From positions 32,718,862-32,782,861 of the forward strand of contig CM049307.1 of NCBI GenBank assembly GCA_026874595.1: DNA of 64,000 bases. The letters run 5' to 3'. Of the stretch, positions 22,399 to 34,200 are shown in pieces. The notes under the pieces are model-generated. The model was given only the letters and a program-made list of their open reading frames with translations, was not told the DNA's origin and ran no database searches. Position 1 is the stretch's first letter. Each line of letters starts with the position of its first letter. The DNA comes from Sipunculus nudus. Taxonomy: Eukaryota > Annelida > Sipuncula > Golfingiida > Sipunculidae. Made by a program: the position numbers and the translations under genes.

Positions 22399-25129
22399 TT
22401 TTAAACTGATCATACAAGTTATATGTTTTTCTATTTTTATTTCTTTACAGTAAATTTTATTAACATTTTACAGATGGCACCAAGAACATGTTATGTCTAG
22501 TTTATCCTACAAAAATTAAAATTCCTGTGGTTCATCTTTTAAAGAGAAATTTTGCCCATTTTGAGTTCATTTGGGCGCTACAAATAGAATTTGTTCAGGT
22601 GTGCTGATATCTGCTCAATTGAAGCATATTAGTTATAGGTGAAATGATTATAAGTAAATGATTTTTTGGTACAGCCATCCTTAAAGTTGTAACTTGAGGT
22701 GTTATTCATCATTTATGAAATATTCCACTGTGTACACTTCAAAGTAAGATGTAAATGATCATTTGAAGATGCCATGAGTACAAAGTTCATGGTGCATATT
22801 GTGAAGACACCTGAAGGCCTCTTTAGTTAGTCATCTAATTAAGGTTGTGAAATTCCTGTCATATTTTAGGCTTTCAACATCACAATAGGGGTCATTGTTA
22901 TAGTATAATAATAGTGATTATGATATTTAACCAACTCTAGGTGTTAAGGTTTCAATAATATTATTGAGGCACTCAGGTGACTGCATGTTCACAATATTAA
23001 CACCTTTCTTGTTTTCATTAATTAACAAGAACTCCTTTTGAAAAATGCAATTGAAATGGGACATCAAATTACAGTTCTGGTATCTTCTTTTTAAGTGCTG
23101 ACAGTATTAGCAAATTTGTTTGATTGAAAATTTCACCAAGCAAGCAGTCTGAAAAGTTTGCATATATAGTGATGGACACTCAGAGCTATATATATTAAAT
23201 TTTTGTTATACCATATAATAAGGTGAATTTATAATGCATTGCACATAATATTACATGCAGTTGTGAGCACAGTACAACTAGCGTTTGAGATGCACAGTGT
23301 CCATCACAGTGTTATGCTATCATGTGACGGTATGTATCCTGCGACTGAACCTCTCTGATTGGTTTCTGAGACTGATTAGTTTTGGGCATTGTGTTTGCCC
23401 AGTGTGTATGTGGACCTGTACATAACTTGCTCCTCTTGGTTATTTATTAATAGTGCTTGTTTTAATGAGTGTGTGGATAAATAAAAAAGTTCAACAACTC
23501 TGGGGCTTTAACTTTTCATGAAAGGGACTGTATAACAAGATAATGTCAAGGTGTCCAGGCAGAAGGTAAAGGAGACACAAATTGTTGCCCCTGCCTATAT
23601 TTCATTAAGCAGAAGTGAACTGATTTTGTGTAGCTCAGTTTGGCTTGAGAAAAATCAAATACATAAAGATAAATATTTTTAATTAAAAATGCCCGAAACA
23701 TGTACAGACTGATACAAAGTCAGTTTTGTTGATTTTAATGCTGACTGACAAAGTTGAAGGTCATGGTTAAAATACATGGTTAAACCTGACACCCCTAAAA
23801 ATATAGGGATCAAGCGTAATATAAATAACTTGTTAAAATAAACCAATACTTTGTAACATATTATAAATAGGCTTACAGGTCAGTTTAAGCCAGCTGACAT
23901 TTTGCAAGCCGAGTCAAGCCACAAACTCAACTTGCTACTAAATTCAGCTGTCATTTTCCAAGCTAGCCGCATTTGTGTGGCTAACTTAGCTCTAGGCTCA
24001 AGGTGTGCATTCATCACTATTCGCCAATGTACAGTCACTTATGCATGAATGAGCCTGGATTATGGGCTGAATAAGTGAATGCAAACACGGATGTGGGAGC
24101 ATAAAAAAATAGGGACCCCTGCATGGCAGAGGCTTGGATTCCTTGGAATGCTAATTTTAAGTTTCAAATAAAAGGTAATTTTTCCTCTTTAAATATATAA
24201 AAAGAGCTAACTGAAAAGATATAGTGCTCATTCATTTACCAGGAAATTTAACTAATACAATCATAGGGTTTAACTGGTTTTTGTTGAATTTCACAGAAAT
24301 GAGAACATAACAGCATATATGGCTACCTGTAATTATGAAACACTGACTTATGATCTGTTACTGTCACCCAGTAATAAACTAGATTCTGAGAGCCAGTCTG
24401 AAGGTTGTTCTACATCTGTCAGATAAAAACCTGAATGAGTTTAATCTTCCTTTATCACAATGCTTTTGATTCTACATTCATAATTGTTTTGAATTTATTT
24501 TTATTACTTTTAATTAATATTATTATTACTATTAATTAATGGACATTAAATACAGCAGATCCAGATGATTCACATGGAAATGGAACAAGAATTGCTTTGC
24601 ATATATCTTGCCCCCCCCCCCCCCATATTGGGCCCCAGATCACCAAATGTTAGGAAAATATATGCAGTAAAAGTTATAGGGGTCACAAAAATCCTAGAGT
24701 TACACAGATTTTACCCTGCCGGTCACCAGTACTTGAACTCTTCAAAGAACTTGGTGGAAACAATGTTTGCATCAAATTTGAGGAAAAAGAACAAAAGTTC
24801 TAAAGCTATGGGGTTCACAAATCTTTTATATTTTGGAGGATCTGACCTTGAAGACAGTTGAAAGTAAAAGAGACATAAAGTCTGGACATCATGATAAGAA
24901 ATGACAGCTTTAATAAATATAGCTTTGTGTCAGTAAAATACTGAGAGATATTGGTTCTGTACCAAAGGTACATACAAACAAAAGATGAATTCAATTTTAA
25001 TAGTATTGCTCAGTAAAAATCATATTTAAAAATAAAATTTCTATCCCAGGTATTTTGGTATAAATTTAAGACATAAAAAATAGTCTTTACTAAAATAATG
25101 TCTTCATTTAGATAAGTTCACTGAATGTG
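22399..25129. other. Intergenic DNA between convergent NAA60 and REXO5
   Basis: No supported gene. A C homopolymer lies at 24610-24624. The open frame at 24565-24861 crosses this tract and shows no domain. For REXO5 on the - strand, ATTAAA (complement of 24909-24914) is a candidate poly(A) signal about 216 bp past the stop. Confidence 0.4.
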
Positions 25130-25270
25130 TCATGTAATTGCTAAACAGCACAAAGCGTTGTCCACATGTTGACTGCAAACTTTTCCTGTGAACAATACAG
25201 CTACTAAAGCATTGTCTTTCACATGCTTCAATATCTTCTTTATCCTTTTATCCATCTTCAACATTTCATC
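25130..25270 (-). CDS. REXO5: REXO5 exon 14 (terminal)
   Basis: Acceptor CTTTTCTTCAG, phase 0. Encodes 46 residues beginning DEMLKMDKRIKKIL and ending CCLAIT, then TGA. Matches the REXO5 C-terminal tail in position and character. Confidence 0.75.
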   Translation of the reverse strand, partial: DEMLKMDKRIKKILKHVKDNALVAVLFTGKVCSQHVDNALCCLAIT

Positions 25271-28200
25271 CTGAAGAAAAGCAATGAACTGGATTTATTC
25301 TGTCTTTAAAAGTGAGAAAAAGTGTATAGATCATAAAAAAATGTACAACACTTTTGAGAACAATTGTAAACCCCCCTCCCTCCCCAAGAATGGTGGTTTT
25401 GTCAGTAAACTTATGTGAGAATTTTCTCTGTCAGGAGTTTACACCATAGCATACCAATAAAAATTTTTTTTCTTAGTGGACCTATGATGGTCCACTTCGG
25501 CCTCAATCTGGTGTTATCTTGATCACACTTCCAGTCCAGTTAAGCATATTTTTCATCGTAGACCAGGAAAAGGACTGGGTGGGATTTGAAGGCTGTGTGA
25601 AGGTTAGGACCTCACCAGCGGCAATCACTGGACCCATTGATAAGAGGTCGGAATCTTGAAAGCGGATATCATAGAGGTAAAAGGTCGTAAAGGTGGAAGG
25701 ATTTTTCCAGAAACCTTTCTTGATGAGCTGGGACGTAGGAATTCCAGACATATGGGCAAAGGAAGTATCGATTGCCTGGACTTTGCATGCCGTTACATAA
25801 GGGGAGATAAATCAGCCTGGGATAGGTTCTCATATGCAGAAATGATGGATATTTTAGCCAAGCACTTACAGTAATGGAACTTATTGCTTTAGTTGAGGAA
25901 GTCAATTTGGTGGAAATAAATAACTTCTTCCCCCCCCCCCCCCTGATAAATTGAGTAGCCTTAAGGTAATACCTTAAGGCCTGGATGGGGCAATTAGCAA
26001 TTAGTTTCCAGAACAGACAAATTGAAGGGAGAGACCTGGTGATCTCAGGCCCAGCGGGAGAAGATGAGCCACTGGGAGTCATAGATCCAGTCTGAAAAAC
26101 ATCAACAGGAAGCCAATGCAAGCTCAGCAGCCTGGCTTGAAAGGCCCTGGTCTTTTGGGGCGTCGGATAATAGTAAGCATGCGCAGAGAAGGCACGATCG
26201 AGATGGATGACAGAAGGGAAGTGTTGGGGAAAATGATTGTGAGCTTGAGAAGAACTGGCAGACCTGACAAAAACCTGTGGCACCTGGGAAACCAGGAAGC
26301 TGCTGTATGAAACGGAAGAAAGATGAGGAGATTGGTCTGAACCGACCAGGAGAGACGCAGGAGGACCTGCTGAATCAGACTGGGGGCCAGAAACACAGAG
26401 AAATGGGTGACACCAGACGGTCACAGGAGTGTTGAGGGTGATGTAGCCGCTTCATGGACAGATCGAGGGGCCCCCAGGGACGGGAAATAGAAAAGATTGC
26501 TCTTTGGCATCCCTAGGTGATTGAAAATCGCCCAAAGGATGGCAAGGGGGAGGATGACTGGTGGAGAAACCGAAAAGCTGTTCAAAACGCTGGGAATGGA
26601 TATGATGGTCAATTAAGTGAGCAGGCCTGTGTGCAATCACCTGACAGACCTCCCAGAGTTCCAGCATATTGATGAGAAGGAGACACTTGGTGAGGACCAG
26701 AGGCTGGAGATCGGCCAGATGAGCCCCTACCTGAGGAGAGAGGCTTCCATGTAGATGGTGCAATCCACTTAGTGCGAGAAGGGGACCCCCCAAGAAGGAA
26801 TGTAAGGTCCATCCAGGGGCGGAGCACGTGCTAGGCAAGATGAAACAGAAGCACGGTTGGATTTGGTTTAGGACCACGCCCAGAAATTGAACGGACTTGG
26901 TGGGCGTAAGCTGAGACTTTGTAATATTAATGAGAAACTCAGAAAGCCAAGGTCCTATAGTAAAGAAAGAATCCAGGAACTGTGTAGGAGTAGCTGGAAT
27001 CGATCAGCGGCATGAACAAGCCAATCATCCAGATACTGAAGGGCCAATATGCCCGTGGATTGGGTATTAGAAGTGACGTATGGACAATCATTGTAAATAT
27101 CCACGGGGCAACATTGACCCGGAACAGTAGAGCGCTGAACTGATAGACATGGGATCTGTAAGCAAACCGAAGATACGGTTGTGACAACAGATGGATTGGA
27201 ATATGAAAATACACATTGGTGAGATCTATTTTGAATGCCCAATCCATCCATGGACAGTACTTAGCAGCACATGAATATCGTACATGCGGAATGGAGGTGG
27301 CCGAACGTATGAATTTAGTGTTTTCAGGTCTATTATGGGTAAAAACCTGTAATGGTAAGTGAAACTATTGCATGTTTGATTAGCAAAGCCTGAATGGCCT
27401 CCTCGAGAGCCAATTGTTTGATGGGGTCTGTAGGAGGCGGTGTGATAAAAGGGTGCAGAGTGCTAGGTGGAACTTGCAAAAATGAAATTTGGAACCTGAA
27501 TTTGATTGTGCTCAAAATAAAATGGTGAAAGGTGATATGCCACCACACGGGAAAATGAGTCTGTAGGCAGGCGCCAACCGGAATGACAAGAGTTATTTCC
27601 GCGATTGACCCCTTTTTGAGGATTTCCCTCAAAAGGACACAGCCAGGGGCAGAGTGGTTGCCTAGCGAGGGAGCAACTGTCTGGATGGGACAGAGGGAGC
27701 CTTGGAAGTGTGCCTAGGCTGAGATCGAACAGTTAACCCCCAAAAAGCAAAACACAGTTCTCAACTATACACCAGAAAATGTGTTGAAGCTCGGCACAGT
27801 TATGTAGCTGCCAAATAGCTTTGAGTGTGGCAGGATCCGGAGAGACCGACAGGAGGCTGGTAACCCCCATTGGTCGTTAAGTATACCAGAAGCCTGACGG
27901 CTGAGACCCTCAATGTCAGCCAGCTGAGTGTCAGAGACATGAGCCGAGGCCGAATAAAGGGATTTACCATCAGCACCAGTGGAAGGAGAAACAGCCCTGG
28001 TGATGGTGGTGTGATGCTCCCACAATAGACAGACGGTTTGGTCAGTGAACTCCTTACAAACTGGCGGAATGAAAGCTGGAGTTTGTAGGAGGTAGGATGG
28101 GGCCAGAGCTGTGAAATGAAGGCCTGTCCGGAAGGGACTCCTGGATCGTGTGAGCCCCCTGGACAAGAAGAGAAGACTTCATAGAATGCCAAGCCTGATG

Positions 28201-31200
28201 CTGATGGGAGACCTCCGACTACTGGAACCAGGGCTGGGTCAGCATCTGGAAAAGAAACGAGAGAGCCAGGGGCCCCCCGGGAAACAGAAACAGGTGCAGA
28301 ACCTGGAAGCCTCAGACCAGCAGGGGACTGTTGTGAAGGAGAAGCAGACGGCTGGCTGGACCGGAAACAGGGACGGCCAGAAACAGGGTCTGGAGCAGCA
28401 GACGGGGTAGCAGCTGAAAAGGAAGTGGGACATGTCCCGGAAGTGGAAGCAACGGGAACATCCTGCAAAGAAAACCAGTGAGGAGCCAGAGGAGAGGAGA
28501 GCTGCTGCAGATGCTGTGGAGAAAGTACCAGCGGTGCCAGAGATCCAGCTGGAGGAGAATCAGGAACGGACAAGACAAATCAACGAGTAATGAACAAAAA
28601 TTGGAAAATTTCATGAGTAATGAGTAAGCCTGAGATATGCTCTGGTGACCAACATCACCTGAAGCCTTCTGCTTACAGGACAAGGTTAACAAGGATTTTG
28701 TTGTTGAAACAACTGAAGGGCCAGAAGGCAATGGACTGGTACTAAACATCAGAACAATAGGTGACTGCAAGCAAGAAAGGTCGTGATGACCGGAGGAAGG
28801 TCCCCCCCCCCCCCCAACATTATTTTATTTTATCTTTTATTCAATCACAATACTGAATATGAATATATGGTAAATAAATATGTAACATAATTCATTATCT
28901 TCAATACATTTAAAGCAGTAATATGTAAGAAAAATAATAATTTCTTCATCCTCTATACTTTAAAAGCAGTATGCAAATAATAATTTAAATATTTTTTATA
29001 TTATTTATTTATATTTTAGGAAACCTACTACATAATAAAGCATTATTAAACTGAAGGCCTCAAACCTTTTTCGACTTTTTATCCTCCTCTTTGGAGTCAT
29101 AAGTGACAGGCAGTCTGGTGTAGATGAAGTATTTATCAGTGCTGGCCTTAATCTTTTTCCTGACATCTTTGTCACTGTGACATTCACATCTTTCCATATC
29201 TGTTCTTTGCATGTTGTCCCACACTAAAGCTGTGGGTAGGTGTATAACCACAGCTGGAAATAGAAACAAAATTAAAGGATATGTATCAGATCATAAGGGT
29301 AACAAAGAAAACAAGGCTGACAGGCCTAATGCTAACCTAATCAATGTGATATACACCAGGTATAATGCTTCAGTGCTGGACCATTACTTTTCAGTGAACT
29401 CTTGGCCTGCACCTGGCTGCACTGAGTGAATTCTTGACCTGTTGCATAATCTGACAGTTGGAAGTCTGCCAAAGCTATAAGTAGACTGGGCTTTGGCACC
29501 AAATCTGATGCAGTGGAAAGTCTGCCAAAGCTATTAATAGAATGTAGCTACTGCACTAAGTGAACTCTTGACCTATACCTGGCTTCACTGAGTGAACTCT
29601 TGACCTGTTGCCTAATCTAAAACAGTTGGCAGTCTGCCAAAGAAATAAATAGATCCAAGCTGACCTTTGACCTGTTGCCATATCTGAAATAGATGGCAGT
29701 CTTGGCATGTTGGTAAATCTGTTTACACATCCTGAAGGACTTTGGCTAAAATGCTTTTTTTCAAGCTGATGTATTCATAATTTTTTTTTATAAAATGTTT
29801 AGAATAATAAAAGATGCAGTCCCTTCATTTTTAAAGGTCTTATAATTGTGCCAAAAATCATTAAAGTAAACTTGAACGAAGGCCACCTAAGAATCATTTT
29901 TGTGCAATGTTACATATTGAAACAACAGATTGGCAGAAGGAGAATACTGCAGCCCTCTATTTGAAATAGGCTTACTATTGGCCTCAAGACCAACTTAAGC
30001 TTTCTATGACTCTACCAAAATTCAATGAACCTAATCTGTTTTAATACATTAAAAAAGAACCCTATCCTGGAATATTCTTGTAAAAAATTAAACCATTAAA
30101 ATATTTTTAAGCTGAAAGTGGCTAAAATTACAAGGTTTCTGACTGTAACAAGGGACCCATTGGTCACGGCGCTCAGCTGTTATATATGATAAAAAAATAT
30201 GATTTAGAAATGAGGCACATGCTTGTTTTGTGTGGAAATAAATATAAACTGTATTATGAGTTGTGGGTGTTTAGCTTATGTATGATTTTGATGGTATCTT
30301 TGGAGACAGGGAAGAGGATTGATTTCATTTATTTTATTAACAAATGGAGTGCTATTGTCAAACAGATTTTGACTTGGCCATATAACTTATAAGCAGAACA
30401 TATAATATAAGAGTTTAACTATTTATCAAAAATAATTACAAATTGTCCCAAATACAATTATTATTAAAAATAATAAGAGAATTGTATGATTTTTTAAAAT
30501 AAAATACAACTGAAATGATTATTAAAATAAAATCAAAGAATATATATTTATGAATGCATTCATGAATACATTTTGAAAGTATTTGCACTGATATTCATAT
30601 ACTTTCATTTTTACCTAAATTCCCATTCTTATGCAAAGAAATTTTATAATGGAGTACATATTCATATTCGTATTCAAATACATTTGCAAAGTATTCGCAC
30701 CATTTCTGGTATTTATTCAGTTTTCACCAAACAATGATGTTGAGAATCCAGAATATACAAAATTCACACATTTAAATAATGATCATAAGTACCTGGTTTT
30801 ATGGCTTTTATTCATATTAAAAAAATAAATGTAATATATTCATTTTGGACTAATTTCACATCAGTGTACACACTAGAATCTAGATTAATATTATCAACTG
30901 CATCTTTGTCTATCATTAATTTCCTTCATAAGATCCCTAATGATTAGTAATGAATAATATCATTATCATTATAATTGAACTGAAAAATACCATAGGTGAC
31001 TGCATGGTGTTATTTGGAATATGTGACATTCTATCAATCAATACAAGATTCTTATATCATCAGTAACTGCAAGTTAATTATCTTTTATTATCAACTAACA
31101 AATTCCTTTTCAATTTTCTTTAATTTGTTATTAAAAACCAATAAAAATTTATTAATTTATTGTTTATTGTTATGTTATTAGTTAAAACTGGGTTGGACAC

Positions 31201-34200
31201 CTGGATCAACTGTGGCTGGCCATAAGCTGCCTGGCTGCCTCAGTGTATGCCTCGCGTCAAGCGTGCATAATTTGATCAAAGGTCAACAAGGTCAACATAC
31301 AGGTGACTCAAAAGGGGCTGGAGAGAGCTATGGTCTGACATGGTCTCATAAAAACATTAATAAAAGCTACAATTTTTGGCCAAATTCTTTCAGCTTTCTA
31401 AAATAAAAAACTGAAATCCTTATGTGTGCATGATATGAAAATTATATCAATAGTGCTCACAGGAAACAAATGTGCCATGGTCAAAGTTTGGCAAAATTTA
31501 AGGTACTAATTTTATATTTATACTAATAATTTATAAAATTTGAAAAATTCAGAACTAATTTTGAGTATTCAATTGAATCTTGATAAAATAATGTTACATC
31601 CATGACAAAAAATCTCTAGCTTCAGCAATCCTCTTGTTAAGGGAGTAAATATATTTCTTGATTTTTTACAAAGTGCATTTAGTTAGGGCCCATAACTTAA
31701 AACAACAACGCAATACTGACATCATTTCGGGCATGTGCATAGAGAATGTATAGAAAAATATGTATATTATATTATTAAAGTCAGATCAGTGGTTTTGATA
31801 TTAGGCAGTCTTGAAGTGTAACAATAGGTTTTTAATGGAAAAATGAAGTTTTTCATTAATATCTCGAAGGAATTAAGTCCTAGTGACCAAATTCTTGGCA
31901 TGGCAGGGGATTTTGGAGACATCTAATTGTATGCCAAATTTAAGGAACTGAGAGCTGAAGCTGGGGAGCTGAGCTCTTGCAAACTGCATAACACTAGCTT
32001 GATGTAAACATGTTACATGGTGCTTGAAAACTTGAATAAAATCGACAGTTTTTGATCAACTGGTTTCAAATTTTTGGTGTTAATAGACAAAATGCTAACA
32101 AAAACATGCTGTGAAAATTAAATCCACAGTACTTACAGGAAAAAACGTGCCATGGTCAAAGTTTGGCAAATTTAAGGTACCGGTTTTTTTATTTTTGTTA
32201 ATATTTAAAAAACTTTAAAAGATTTTGATCTAATTATGGGTATACAATTTAATTTTAATAAATTAAAGTTATATTACTGGAAAGAAAAAAGTCCTTAGCT
32301 TTAACATGTTTTGTGTTAAGTGATCAAATATCTTTCCTGATTTATTACAAAATGCATTATGTTTTGGCCCATGACTTTTTTAAATTATATAATACAGACA
32401 TAATTTCTGGCATGTACATAGGAACTATATAGGGGAATATTTATGGTAAATATGAGGAAAAACGGATGAGTAGTTTAGATATAAGGCAGTCCTGAAGTGT
32501 GAAAATAGGTTTTTAATAAAAAATTGAGGTTTTTCCTTAATTTCTCAAAGGAATGAAGTCGCAAAGACCCAGTTTTTGGCTTGGTAGGAGACATCTAACA
32601 TTATGCCCAATTTTGGATTCCTAGGTCTTACAGTTTCAAAACGTGCCACATCTACAGACAGACGGACGGACGGACGACGGACAATGGACCACGACTATAG
32701 CTCAGATGACTTATAGTCAGCTGAGCTAAAAAACAGGTCAATGTAGGTGGCGCAACAAAACTGCGATTTCAAACACGAGTCTTGTGACCAACATTTGGAA
32801 AAAATTTAGTGATCCTAGCTCCTATTGTTTCTGAGATTGTTATGTTAGTATGCTTACTTGCCAAATGACTAATTTCATATTCCTGTACCTGGGCCAAAAT
32901 TCTTTAAACCAAAACTGTTTGAACAAATTTGAGAGAGCTGGTCTCTGGATCATTACTATTAAATATTGAACCATATGGCTGCATGATTTCAGAGAAGAAG
33001 TTTCTCATAGTTTTTTTTTGCTTTTACCCCATAAAATGTAAGTTAAAGCAGTTGGCGTCACTAATCCCTCGGTCCCACAATATTTGATATGTGACAAATT
33101 TTTGCCCAAAAGTTGGGGATGCTAGCTATTGCTATTCCCGGATAGTATTGTATCCGCCAAAAGTTTTGCGGATCCTATGTTTTTGACCAGGTTCAGCCGC
33201 CCCGGTTAATGTACTTATGACCAATGACCCCTGCCGTACAGAAAAGGTTGACGCAGGTGGTGCCACCAATACCTTAACTTCAAATATGACTCATGTGACC
33301 AACATTTGCATAAAACATGGTGATGATAGCTCCAGCCGTTTTTCATATTTAAATTTAAGTAGCCTAAATTTAGTCATTCTGGCAAAACGACTAAGTTTAG
33401 CTTCCTGTAACTCGGCCAAAAATCAGTGAACTAGGACCATTTGAAAAAACCTGAGGGAGATTATTTCAGGGATTATTTCTGTGAAATATTGAATGATTGG
33501 GCTTGAAATTTTCAGAGAAGAAGATTTTAAATGCTTTCCCTATAAAATCTAAGTAAATGCAGATAGCCAAAAAATGAACAAAATCGGACAGAGTTTTTAA
33601 ATGAATGATTTTTTGCATTAAGTTTAGTGATGCTAGCTCCTGCTGTTTTCAAGATAGTATGGGTTACTGTACAGACGGCAGATGACACTTGATGGATGAC
33701 GCAGCATCATCATATAAGCTCACAGATTCTCTGAAACAAGGGATGGTTCTAAGCCACTTGTTTTTCAGAAATCAGTGCAGGCGGGCAATATTCTTTTTAC
33801 CTTTTTTTTTGTATATTTCGATTAAAACGTCATATGATGAGGGAAAAGCATGAAAATAACAGAATTTTTTTCCTAAACAAGTAAAAGCACTAAATGACAA
33901 AGGAAATCTGATCAAAATTGTATTATTTTACCTTCTTGAAAGATGAAAATCAAAATTTTTTATGCAAGTGTGTAAATTTGATGCAAGTGGTGCCTGAGAA
34001 CCATACCTTTTATTTTTTGGCTTTATAGTATAGCTGCTTATTAAGATTAGAATGTTGGAAACAAATAAATGCATATATCTACACATATCTACACCTGCAA
34101 CTTCTGTAAATAAAAATTTAGTAGCATGAATTATATCTGGTCATTTAAGGTCTCAGGAATATGTCTTATGTGCCTGTGAAAGCACTGTTTCAGTTACTCT

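Larger units (their letters stand above)
25490..28800 (-). mobile_element. Decayed DIRS-type (tyrosine-recombinase) retrotransposon
   Basis: Read on the - strand. A Pro/Ser-rich gag-like region (about 28570-27800) comes first. Next is an RT N-terminal segment (27630-27350: PPPTDPIKQLALEEAIQALL). The RT core follows, with DLTNVYFHIPI (about 27220-27190) and YLDDWL (27036-27019), in different frames. Last is a recombinase C-terminus (25800-25640) reading GIPTSQLIKKGFWKNPSTFT then FYLYDI, with the nucleophile-type Tyr. The YLDDWL box and this tail are characteristic of DIRS/Ngaro-like elements. Frameshifts and stops break all ORFs. At the usual H-D-V-R recombinase box the element has C-K-V-Q. 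C homopolymers lie at 25931-25943 and 28802-28815. Sits in REXO5 intron 13, same orientation as the gene. Ends not precisely defined. Confidence 0.8.

Noticed and set aside
24565-24861. 98-codon ORF downstream of REXO5
   Set aside because: Crosses a C homopolymer, lacks a domain and reads like repeat DNA.
28150-28410. Plus-strand Gln/Glu-rich ORF
   Set aside because: Antisense shadow of the Pro/Ser-rich gag-like region of the DIRS element.
29005-29187. Separate small gene at 29.0-29.2 kb
   Set aside because: The frame in use belongs to REXO5 exon 13, with acceptor, donor and phases matching exons 12 and 14.
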